Assembly (NCBI GenBank): GCA_033977485.1
Contig: CM066991.1
Location: 58,523,350-58,587,349, forward strand
Length of the DNA: 64,000 nt
Direction of reading: 5' to 3'
From: Hydrangea macrophylla
Taxonomy: Eukaryota; Streptophyta; Magnoliopsida; Cornales; Hydrangeaceae
Below, piece after piece: positions 1-10,156 of the stretch. How positions within the stretch are numbered: the first letter of the stretch is position 1; each line of letters opens with the position of its first letter. The position numbers were made by a program, and so were the translations under genes. Below the pieces are notes generated by a model. The model was not told where the DNA came from. It saw nothing but the letters and a program-made list of their open reading frames with translations, and did not search any database.

Positions 1-1055
1 TTGGAGATTAGTGGTTCCAAATCAAGTAGGTTTCAAGAGAGATTGGGATTTCATTTTCCTGATTACTGTGAGGGTTTCAACCCTTGGTCTCCCATTGTAG
101 AGGTGTACTTCAATAAAAGAGCCCTTTTACCTTACCATTCCATTTTGTACCCCTTTTAACCTTTTACCACTGTTTAGAAGCCATCGATCTGTACATTGGT
201 CGGTTTGTCATGGTTGAGATGACCCTGAGATGTCTAGAGTTTCTAAGTTCCTTAGCTAAGTCTCTTCTCCACCCAAAGAACAAGGCTTCCTACTCTGGTA
301 CTCTTGAGCCTAGGCTTTTTGAGGCAAGAGCATCCTGTCCGACCACAGGAGTAAAGGTCATCTTCCCAATACGAGTATTGAGTGGCAGTGACCACAATCA
401 AGAAGTGGTTCCCGAGGCTCACTGGAGGCTTCAAACTTGGAGTCGGGGGAATTTGTGTCTGAAAATTGGCCCTGACTACGCTTGCATGGACATTAGTAGT
501 GTACTTTAGGGTCCCGACCTATCTAGTATTAGGACCAGGTACTTAATTTCAGGGGCTTTTGCTTTTGTCACATCTACTCCATGGGTATAGGCCTACCACC
601 ATCAGGAAGGGTTTATTACCCTGATGAGGATGGCTTATGGTTGGGCCTTCCTTCTCCTATATCCGCTAGTTAGGGACCTCATCCGCTTCTTAGGCATCTC
701 AGGTGCAACTGGCCTCGTATGTCTAGAGGTTGCTGACGAGGACTTTGTCGATCTATCTAAAGACTCTCCCAATAGCCCGACCTCCTCTGAGGGTCAGGGG
801 AGGGTCAAGAAAAGGCTTAATCACCTGTCTGCACCTTTGAGGTCGGTAAAGTCTCCTGAGATGGTGCCTGACGCAACAGCCTCCTGAAGGCCTCGCTAGA
901 GAGGTTAGAGTGCTGAAAAGTCGATACGAGCTCATGGAAGCTGAGAATAGGAAGTTGAGGGGTGACTTGCAAGACTGCTACTCCACAGCTATGAAAATAG
1001 AGGAAAGGGTGACACAGCTAAAGCACAAAGTGGAGGATCTGCAGGATCAGAGATA
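1..1055 (+). pseudogene. Antisense ORF remnant of the Tat-type element
   Basis: Plus-strand coding-like sequence broken by stops. Its last part, about 905-1055, reads in one frame as a charged, heptad-like coiled-coil tail (VLKSRYELMEAEN, then EERVTQLKHKVEDL) ending in TAG at 1053-1055. Open stretches at 210-509 and 624-887 probably belong to the same decayed gene in other frames. It runs opposite to the gag-pol of the surrounding element and lies between pol and where the 3' LTR should be. Some Tat-lineage elements carry an extra antisense ORF in that position. I do not recognise a domain, so function is unknown. It could instead be a captured host fragment. Confidence 0.4.
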
Positions 1056-1951
1056 GAGGGCTCATTCTTTTTCTTTTTCTTTTTTGTTTTTGGTTTTGTT
1101 TTTGTTGTTGTTTTTGTTTTGGTTTTTTTGTTTTGTTTTGGTTTTATTATTTTTTTTTTTCGGGGGTGGGGCGCCTACTTTAATTGCCCCTTGAGCTCTG
1201 CAATTTGTGTAGATTAATTAAATAACATTTTTTTGGGAATCTTTGAGTGGCTTTGTGTTTGCTTGTCTTATTTTTATACCCCTGCATTAGTAAAGAGTTA
1301 AGACAAATAATACTGTATGAATGCTTAGTAATTTAGACAATTCTTAGCACTGTCGGTGGGTTCAGAGCTTGCGTAAGAGTGAGTACTTAGGAATCATCGA
1401 GTCCGAATATGAGGATGGAATTGTCTACGAATGGGTACTTAGGTAATTCCGACTTGTGTGAAAGCTCGGGAGTTAAGAGTTGATATTTAGGTATTTCATC
1501 TTTGCTTTAAAAAAATTTTTAGCCCCTAGTATTAGTTATCCTCATGCCCCCATCCCTTACTAAGGTAGTGGGTATAGCGAATTGACTGTTTTGGTAGTCG
1601 ACCTAAAGCATGTCACTTTAGGGTCCTTTAACTCCTCTATTGTCGGCCGACCTAAGAGGCTAGCTTTAGTCACATTTGTCGTTGGTCGTCCTGGGCCTAA
1701 GTGGAGCATCGCCTCAGGTTAGCTACTGGCTTTGGCCACTCGGACCAGCCTAGGAGGCTTTAGTCCCATCTATCATCGACTTGGGCATAACTAGGGTTGA
1801 CCATGGTTTTTTCCACTCAAGGTGGTCTTTAGTTTACCTTAGAGTAGCCAAGGATTTTATTTGAAGTGCCTTGGAGTGACCAAGACCATTTACTGGAGAC
1901 TGCATAGTAGAATGCCAAAATAATAGGAATTTTAATCATAAGTTGCGAGGG
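1056..1951. other. Spacer between antisense ORF and pol
   Basis: No gene is visible. A T-rich tract at 1068-1160 follows the antisense ORF and could hold its poly(A) region. The rest is unique-looking and fits the 3' non-coding part of the old element. Confidence 0.4.
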
Positions 1952-3240
1952 CTAGAAAGAACTACTTGAGAAATTTCCATTACATCGATCTACTTTTATT
2001 GATAGTACTTTCGTACGTGTTTTATATTCCATGGGTATGCCAATTCTCTCCATCCAATGTCTGTAGCCAATAGATTCCCGATTGGATAACCCGAGTGGCC
2101 TTAAAGGGCCTTTCTCGTTAGCGCAAAGCTTCTCATGCCTTGGGATCCTGGTTGACTGGTTCACTGCTTTGAGGACAAAGTTCTCTACTTGAAATTGGTT
2201 AAAGTGCTGGGTAGTCCTCTGTTTGTAGGCGGTAGCTTGGAGGTACACTTGTTCCCTCTTTTCCTCTACAATGTCCAATTTTTGCCTCAGGACTTTATCA
2301 TTTCCCCCAATTGTGAAGTTGTTCACTCGATAGGATGCCAAACCAATCTCGTCTGGGACCACCGCTTCGTACTTGTATGTGACTGAGAAAGGGGTCTCTC
2401 TTTCGGGGTGTCGAACGATAGACTTATAGGAGACTCAGTAACTCCTTCGCCTAAAGTACTTTGGCCTTTTCTAGCCTTGTCTTGAGGGACTATAAGATCA
2501 TCTTCATGGTCGCATCGGCTTGTCCATTTTCTAGAGGATGCTTGGGAGGGTAGTGGTTTGTGATATCAAAGTTCAAACAGAACTCTCTAAACAACGATGT
2601 ATCAAATTGCCTCCTGTTGTCACTGACCAGCACCCTAGGAATATCAAATCTGCAAATGATGTTTCTTTGTAAAAAATTATCTATCAATGTTTCTGTGATA
2701 GTTGGCAGTGGCTTAGCCTTGGCCAACTTGGTGAAGAAGTTGACTACTATAATGGAAAACCTAGCCTACCCCGTCACCTTGGGTAGTGGTCTGATATACC
2801 TATTCCCCACTGAGTGAAAGGCCACGGGATGAGCATAGGAGTTTGATCTTCTACCGGGATGTGGTTTTAGTCACTGAACCTCTTATATTTATCACATTTT
2901 TTGGTGTATTCTTATTTTTTGATGTATTCTTTCAAATCTTGTGCCATCGTTGGCTAGTAGTATCCTTGGAGTAGGGCTTACCTTGAGAGTGCCCGACCCC
3001 CGATATGGCTTTCACAGATTCTTTCGGGAATTTCTAAGAGGATTTAATCGATCTGGGATGGGTGGACACATTAGAGGTACAAGACCGTGCATCCCTTTCG
3101 GTATAGGATCCCATTGATGATGTGATACTTGATTGCTTGGTACCTGACACGTCTTGCCTCTATTTTGTCTATCAGGAGCTCCCCAGAATTGAGGAATGTG
3201 ATGATTGGGTCCATCCAACTAGGACCTAAGTACATTGGAT
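1952..3240 (-). pseudogene. Integrase region of old Tat-type gypsy element
   Basis: Read right to left, the zinc-binding region decodes in broken frames near 3010-2880 (CHIGGRAL-like start, a GYY..TMAQDLKEY segment, then K-C-D-K). The core lies at 2726-2490, with the block IPRVLVSDN around a conserved Asp, then REFC and a degraded HP.ENGQ motif. The C-terminal part at 2362-1952 contains EIGL.SYRV and a KLDIVEEKREQ segment. A tandem duplication of about 18 bp near 2898-2935 repeats the text just before the zinc-binding cysteines. There are several stops and frameshifts. It is non-functional. Confidence 0.75.
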
Positions 3241-3760
3241 AAACCTCTTGTCACACCCGTTCCAAGAAATTATAATTTCATCATGCATTTAATTGTAATT
3301 TGAGAGGTTATCAATGTTAATTGATAATGGTGATAGGGTTGACTGTGAGTCAACGGTGAGGTGTCAGTGAGGACACGGGAACATGACTGTTCACATTTCA
3401 TGAGCATGAGTAAATGACATTTATATGACTTAAATGTTATTTGAATTTATCTGGTATTTTTGTGAATAGTAATTTTACATGTGTTTGGTAAATTGTAGTA
3501 ATCTTTGATATTGTTATATCATTTTGAGAACTGTGGTGAGAACGTGAGTGATCGTGATATAAAAAGGTAGGTGGTATAGAGATTCCACAGAATTTAGTTT
3601 TCGGACGTGATTTTGGACCCAAACGAAACCTAGTCGAAAACTTTTGAAATTTATAATTTTCACTCGTAAAGGCATAAATGAACGTGTGCGACGTTTCATG
3701 GGCTAATTAGAAGTTTGAGAAACTTGCGGGGAGGTAAACGTAATTTTCGCAAAGTTTGCC

Positions 3761-3794
3761 TATATATAGATGAGAATGAGATTTCATTCTCATC
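3761..3794 (+). promoter_or_regulatory. LTR TATA box followed by perfect hairpin
   Basis: TATATATAG at 3761-3769 is followed at once by an 11-bp perfect stem: GATGAGAATGA (3769-3779) pairs with TCATTCTCATC (3784-3794) around a 4-nt loop. The same text occurs in the 3' LTR near 10670-10703. A TATA box inside an LTR is normally the U3 promoter. The hairpin lies where the RNA 5' end would be, so it may act in the transcript. That role is inference. Confidence 0.5.
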
Positions 3795-4880
3795 CAAATT
3801 CAAACACAAATATCTTGTGAGAGAGGAGAGAGAAAGGAGATTGAGCCAACGGGCTTTGCGACGACAAACGACGACCGTTCGTCTGTCAGATTTTCTCCAG
3901 ATTTCAGATTTGAACTCGTGGAGGTAAGATCTACGTTTTGATACCACTTAAGTCGTGTTTGGCAAAGTTTTGTAAAAATCTTAATTTTTTACTTTTGGGA
4001 AAAACATGTATAAACTTGTAGGAATTTTCTCAAATTCGAAATCCAACAATTATTTAGCCTCCTAGTCGATCCTTCAAAGTTTGGGGGAAATCGCACGAGG
4101 TATGAAGTTCTAACTTGTGAAATATAGAAAAATACATGTTTTATATTTCGACGACGAAATTGAGATCCAGGCGAAATCCATGTGTTAATTGTAGGCCCGT
4201 TAATTATGCACGCGCTAAATTATGAAAAGCATGTCTAATTTACGCGAGCACGTTGAGTTGTCTATGTGGGTCAAAGGGGAGTCTTATACAAATTCATGCC
4301 GGAGTAAGCTTCTCGATGTTTGAGAATTGGAGTAGCGACGGCTAATGTGCATGGTTGTAGGCTTGGACTTGCCATGGCACTTGTGGGATGTAATGGTTGT
4401 AGGCTTGGACTTGCCATTGACATCGCAGTTTAAGGCTTGGACTTGCCGCTACCGGATGACCGCGTATTTTTCTCCCTAGAGACTATTGATATGAATTATG
4501 AGATTAAAGCATGTTTTATCTTATATTGCATATGTTAGACTTGTGCACTCAGCTTATAGTTGAGCAGTGGAGATGTACTCCATTGCAGGTAAGAAGAAGG
4601 ACAAGAAGAAGTGTGTTGAGTGAGGACGATGAACGCCGGGGGGATTCACCTTGTATATGTTTTTGGTTGTAAATGTTTTGGATTCTAAAACTTGTGTAAG
4701 AATTGGGATCTTGTAATATGTTGTAATAGATCCATAGATTAGTTTCACAGTATTGAAATCTTGTAATTTAACGTCTGAAATTATGTTTTTGAATGATGGA
4801 ATAGAGTGAATGTATGTTGGTTTGAATTGGGCGAACTTTGATTTGAGGAGCTGCAGTTTTAAAGCTCTGCTGATAGGAAT

Positions 4881-5172
4881 CAGTCGACTGGTTTTTTATC
4901 CAGTCGACTGGATCACTGTGTTGTATTGGTTTCTGCTTGGTTCGTCTGGGGTTCAGTCGACTGGGTTGAAAAAAACAGTCGACTGGATGGGGCTTCAGGC
5001 CATGACTTTCTGCTGGTCAGGGTACCAGTCGACTGAACGTTTTCAGTCGACTGAAAATTTTAGGCACCAGTCGACTGGGTCCTCGACACAGTCGACTGGA
5101 TGTGCTGTTGTATTTTTTTGAAACCTCTTTGTTGGAGATCACCAGTCGACCGAACCCTCGATCAGTCGACTG
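4881..5172. repeat. Array of paired CAGTCGACTG palindromes, 5' LTR
   Basis: Ten sites start at 4881, 4901, 4954, 4976, 5026, 5044, 5068, 5089, 5143 and 5163; the site at 5143 ends CCG instead of CTG. Read as five pairs, the start-to-start distance in a pair is 20, 22, 18, 21 and 20 bp, and the first three pairs begin 73 and 72 bp apart. The motif is a perfect 10-bp palindrome, so each pair can also form a 10-bp stem with an 8-12 nt loop. Spacer sequences are not related to each other. Confidence 0.9.
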
Positions 5173-5409
5173 GACCTCTGTTTTCAAAACTGTTTTCTTT
5201 TGAAATGATTCAAATGGCCAAAAACTTTTTATAACTCTGATTTCAATGGATTTTACAAACTCAAAGGGTAATGTTCCCTAAGTTTTAAATACCCAGGGTT
5301 GTTTTAAAGTTCTTTCCGCTGCGTATGATTAGATTGGTATTTGGATGAGCCTTGGTGGCGTGCCACGTGTCCTATTTCCACGCGTAGTGGGATGGGTCGT
5401 GACATTTAT

Positions 5410-5421
5410 TGGTATCAAAGC
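5410..5421 (+). other. Primer binding site, initiator tRNA-Met type
   Basis: TGGTATCAAAGC begins five bases after the LTR end. It resembles the usual plant initiator-Met primer site TGGTATCAGAGC with one difference, and marks the minus-strand priming point. Confidence 0.8.
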
Positions 5422-5607
5422 AATAGGTAACAAACTTTGGGGAACGTTCGACGACGAGCGGAGTGTTGAGTGATTTGTCACATGTTCTAAATTGCATCCA
5501 TACATATTAGAGATGTTTGATGCATATGTATGTTGTTTTACATACATGACATTGTTATTGTTGTACATGCATATTGTTTATGCATTGAGAACTACAGGAT
5601 TGTAATC

Positions 5608-8511
5608 ATGAGTGACGAAGAGCGAGAACTATCGCCGCACACTCGACGTATGAATGAAATGGCAGCAATGATGGGGAATATGGGGGAAATGATACGGATT
5701 ATAGCGGAACGATTGCCTCCGACACCTCCATTGGAACCATCGCCATTAAATGTGGTACATCCTCCTGAGAATAGGGGTATGAGATCCATATCAGAACAAT
5801 TCGCTCGAAAGAAACCAATGGAATTTCAGGGGACGCCTGATACAACATTGGCAGAACATTGGGTCATGGACATGGAGAGAATTTTTCGATCTATTCCAAT
5901 GACAGAGAGAGAGAAGATTGAGAACGCAAGTGATGTATTGAGGGGTGAAGCCCAGAACTGGTGGGTAAATGTCCTAGATCAAGGAGCACCGATTACTTGG
6001 GAAGGGTTCAAGACGGAATTCAATCGCCGGTTCTTTTCGCGAGCTGCCTACAATGCGAAGAAGCGAGAATTTGATAATCTGAAGCAGGGAGATATGACTG
6101 TGACCGAATATACTTCCAAGTACAATGCTTTGTTGAGATTTGGAAAGGGTTCCGTGCCACAAGAGGAAGATAGGGCAAGAAAATTTGAAGAGGGTTTAAG
6201 GGAAAATATCCGTCTAAGGGTAGAAACCTATGAACATTCGACCGTGGCAGCAGTACAACAAACGGCGCTAGTGGCTGAGAGTGGAATGGAAAGGTCGAGA
6301 CAGAATCAGCATGGTAAACGAAACAACGAGAGTGGGGATAGGAACCAGGGTGGATCTTTCAAGAGGCCGTTTCAGAGAGGCTCTGGTTCTAGTTTCAGTG
6401 ATTTCAGAAGAACGCCAAGTAGCATACCGTTGTGTTCACTTTGCAACCGACCGTACTCAGGCCGATGTTTCATGACCAAACCCCAGAACAGGAACCAAGG
6501 CGGGGGTAGTACAAATTCAACACCCGACATGAGAGGCAGGTGTTATGATTGTGGAGTATTTGGGCACCAAGCCAAGGATTGTCCGAGGAAGTATCCTCAG
6601 CAAGGAGTTAGTTCTATGGCTTCCAGTGGGTCGAAGCCTAGACAAGTCAATGACGGGGGACAAAGGACGGAACAACGTCAAGGAAGAGCATATCAGATGA
6701 CCCCAGGAGATGTGACTGCTTCAGAGACCGTGGTCTCAGGTATGGTGCTTGTATGTTCACACTTAGCACGCATACTTGTTGACTCGAGATCTACGCATTC
6801 ATTTGTATCGCATGCTTTTGTTGAACATTTGAATGTTAAATCGGCACCGTTAGGATATGAATTGTCTATTACTGTGCCACTTAGTAAATCGATAATGACA
6901 TCTACTGTATATAAGAACTGTGAGATCAAATTAGGCGAGAAGTTAATGACCGTAGACCTTATCCCGATTGTGGTAAATCATTTCGATGTGATTTTGGGGA
7001 TGGATTGGTTAGCCCTTAACCAAGCTACGATAGATTGCGAACGGAAAGAAGTTAATTTTCAATCACCGGAGCATGGGAATTTTTGTTTCCAAGGGAATGG
7101 GGTTATACCGCCGACGTACTTGATTTCAGCAATCCGAGCGGGGAAGTTATTGAAAAAGGGATGTCAGGGATTTCTATGTTCAGTGATTGATGACTCAACA
7201 ACCGAATTAAAAGTAGAAGACATTCCGATAGTGCGAGAATATCCCAATGTATTTCCTGATGACTTACCAGACGTACTGATTGAGAGGGAAATTGAATTCA
7301 CCATTGAGGTAAAGCCAGACTCAAGACCGGTATCAAAGACACCATATAGGATGGCACCCATAGAATTGAAAGAACTGAAAATTCAACTACAAGAGTTACT
7401 TGATAAAGGTTTTATCCGACCAAGTGTATCGCCGTGGGGAGCTCCAGTATTGTTTGTAAAGAAGAAAGATGGTTCGATGAGAATGTGTGTGGATTATCGG
7501 GAACTGAACAAGTTGACAATCAAGAACAAGTATCCATTACCCAGAATCGATGACTTATTTGATCAACTTCGTGGGGCACAAGTATTCTCCAAGATAGACC
7601 TGAGATCGGGTTATCATCAGTTGAAAGTGAAAGCCAAAGATGTTGAGAAAACAACCTTTAGAACGCGCTACAGACATTATGAGTTCTTGGTTATGCCGTT
7701 TGGAGTTACCAATGCACCAGCTGCGTTCATGGATCTGATGAATCGAGTATTCAAGGATTATTTGGATGACTTTGTGATTGTATTCATCGACGACATCCTA
7801 ATCTATTCGCCGAGTGAGATAGAACACGAAAATCACTTGAGGTTGATACTTCAGAGATTACGAGAGAAACAATTATTTGGTAAATTCAAGAAATGCGAAT
7901 TTTGGTTGTCTAGTATTACCTTTCTTGGTCACATAATTGACAAGAATGGAGTATCAGTTGATCCTCACAAAGTGGAAGCTGTATCTAATTGGCAGAGGCC
8001 GACATCTGTATCTGAAATCCAAAGTTTCTTGGGATTAGCGGGATACTACCGCCGTTTCATTGAACATTTCTCAAAGATTTCTTTACCTATGACAAAGTTA
8101 ATGAGAAAGGGTGTTATCTTTGAATGGAGTCAGGAATGTGAAGACAGTTTCCAAGAATTGAAGTCACGACTAACGAGAGCACCTATTCTAACAATACCAT
8201 CCGGAACTGAAGGATTTGTAATCTATAGTGATGCTTCACACAAAGGGTTGGGATGTGTGCTTATGCAAGGTGGTAAAGTAATTGCGTATGCTTCTAGACA
8301 GCTAAAGACACATGAGGTTAACTATCCGACCCATGATCTTGAATTAGCCGCAGTAATTCATGCCTTGAAAATTTGGAGACACTACCTGTACGGGGAAAAG
8401 TGTGAGATTCACGGACCACAAGAGTTTGAAATATATTTTCACCCAACGGGACTTGAACATGAGACAGCGAAGATGGTTGGAATTGATGAAGGATTACGAT
8501 CTTTCAATTGA
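5608..8511 (+). pseudogene. gag-protease-RT-RNase H of Tekay element (frameshifted)
   Basis: Start chosen at ATG 5608 ([11 protein letters not shown]), about 200 bp after the primer site; the frame is open from 5530 but the extra residues look unlike Gag. Order: retrotransposon Gag (about 5770-6280), a basic stretch, CCHC zinc knuckle [14 protein letters not shown] (6541-6582), aspartic protease near 6781, RT with LRSGYHQ, VMPFG and the catalytic FIDD (about 7780-7800), and RNase H starting at SDAS near 8226. The protease active site reads DSRS where the family has DSG, which should impair it. Near 8405-8420 the frame is lost and the following residues are out of frame until 8511. The reading continues in another frame from 8402. 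Confidence 0.9.
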
Positions 8512-10114
8512 GTACCACCCGGAAAAGGCAAATGTAGTAGCCAATGCATTAAGCCGGAAGACGCCGAAGAACTTAGCCGATGAGCTAACACAACAAAAAG
8601 AATTGGTAAAGGAGATGGAACAATTAGAGTTGGATGTAATTCCAAAGACTAGTGGTGGCTTAATGATGGCAATCATGGCACACCCAAATGTTATTGATGA
8701 GATCAAGAAAGAACAATTTAATGATGTCTATTTGTGCAGGATGAGAGACGAGATACCTTTGGGGAAACGACCTGGTTTTGTGTTAGAACAAGGAATTCTG
8801 AAGTTGGAAAATCGATTATGTGTACCGAATGTGAAAGACTTGAAAGAGAGAATTCTAGAAGAAGCTCATAGTACAAAATATTCAGTGCACCCGGGAAGTA
8901 ATAAGATGTACAGAAACCTGAGGGAAAACTTCTGGTGGAAGGGTATGAAGCGTGAAGTCGCTAAGTACGTTTCTAAGTGTTCGACATGTCAACAGGTCAA
9001 AGCAGAGAGACAAGTACCCGCGGGGTTACTACAACCATTGCCAGTGTCGGAGTGGAAATGGGACGAGATCACGATGGATTTTGTTTCAGGATTTCCACGA
9101 TCAGTCAACAAGAATGATAAGATTTGGGTTATAGTCGACCGATTAACCAAGTCATCTCATTTCCTACCAATTAAGACGACTAAGCCGTTCAAGTTAGCAG
9201 AGTTGTATGTGAAAGAGATTGTAAGATTACACGGGGTTCCAACAGTGATTATATCGGATCGTGATAGTAGTTTTACGTCAAGGTTTTGGGGAAGTTTGCA
9301 AAAAGCTATGGGTACGAAGTTAAGTTTCAGTACTGCATTTCATCCTCAGACCGACGGACAGTCAGAGCGTATGATTCAGACCTTGGAAGATATGTTGAGA
9401 TTGTGTGTCTTAGACTTTGGGAATGATTGGGAGCACCACTTGCCGCTAATTGAATTTGCGTATAACAACGGATTTCAATCAATTATTGGTATGGCACCAT
9501 ATGAAGCTTTGTATGGCCGTAAGTGTCGATCACCGGTTTGTTGGACCGAGGTTGGAGAAAGGAAGTTGTTAGGACCTGAGTTAATACAGGTGACTACTGA
9601 GAAGGTGAAGTTGATTCAGGAGCGACTTAAGGTAGCTCCGAGCCGTTATAAGAGCTATGCGGACTCTAAACGACGACCGATGAATTTTGAAGTTGGAGAT
9701 TTCGTATACTTGCGAGTATCGCCTTCGAAAGGTACTGTACGATTTGGGAAGAGGGAAAAGCTTAATCCGAGATTCATAGGACCTTTCGAGATCCTAGAGA
9801 GGGTTGGTCCAGTAGCTTACCGATTGGCCTTGTCATCAGAGTTGGAACATGTGCACAACGTGTTTCACGTGTCTATGTTAAGACGTTGTATGACTGATAC
9901 GAGTAAGATCATTGTACCTGAACTGCTACAGATTCAGAGAGACTTGACTTATGTGGAACAACCGGTTGAGATTCTAGATCGAAAGGAACAAGTCTTAAGA
10001 ACTAAGACGATTCCGATGGTAAAGGTATTATGGCGTAGTCACGCTGTTGAAGAGGCTACGTGGGAAAATGAGGAAGACAAGCGGAATGAGTATCCGTACT
10101 TGTTCGACATATGA
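8402..10114 (+). pseudogene. RNase H end, integrase and chromodomain of Tekay element
   Basis: Second part of the polyprotein, in a different frame from the first. It opens with the RNase H end (TDHKSLKYI), followed by the HHCC zinc-binding region near 8890-8990, the integrase core with its Asp near 9076, Asp in ISDRDSSF near 9257 and Glu in QSERM near 9366, a GPF-containing module near 9778, and a C-terminal module with VKVLW and [10 protein letters not shown] near 10018-10075. That last module matches the short chromodomain of Tekay/Del elements, which is thought to guide insertion into heterochromatin. A small indel near 8411 separates it from the upstream part. Apart from that the ORF is intact, in line with a young insertion. 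Confidence 0.9.
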
Positions 10115-10142
10115 GGTATAAGTTTGGGGACAAACTTCCTTT

Positions 10143-10156
10143 TTGGAGGGGAGAGT
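10143..10156 (+). other. Polypurine tract of Tekay element
   Basis: The purine-rich GGAGGGGAGAG sequence ends directly at the 3' LTR start (TGTCACACCC at 10157). This is the expected plus-strand primer. Confidence 0.8.

Larger units (their letters stand above)
1..3248 (-). mobile_element. Old Tat-type Ty3/gypsy element, 3' half
   Basis: Minus-strand remains of a gypsy polyprotein: the integrase zinc-binding region, integrase core and C-terminal region run from about 3240 down to 1952. The other half of the same element resumes at 12312, on the far side of the Tekay insertion. The minus-strand reading passes from the RNase H side (right piece) into the integrase side (left piece) across the duplicated CCTCT at 3244-3248 and 12312-12316. 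Many stops and frameshifts show it is ancient. Tat affinity is inferred from the style of the gag, RT and RNase H sequence and from an antisense ORF downstream of pol. The 3' LTR would lie left of the window. Confidence 0.8.
3249..5404 (+). repeat. 5' LTR of Tekay-type element
   Basis: 2,156 bp from TGTCACACCC to the terminal GACA at 5401-5404. It contains a TATATATAG box at 3761, a perfect hairpin just downstream (3769-3794), three copies of a GGCTTGGACTTGCC phrase near 4361-4447, and a cluster of ten CAGTCGACTG-type palindromes at 4881-5172. TATA-like sites also occur after the cluster (TATAA near 5230, TTTAAATACCC near 5285). No protein-coding capacity is believed. Confidence 0.93.

Noticed and set aside
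4810..5121. Open frame of 103 codons with repeated QSTG
   Set aside because: The repeats are the translation of the CAGTCGACTG palindromes; it lies in an LTR and lacks any protein-like composition.
4881..5172. CRISPR-like array of short repeats and spacers
   Set aside because: Repeats are 10-bp palindromes with unequal spacers, in a plant LTR; there are no cas genes, and the same array occurs in both LTRs.
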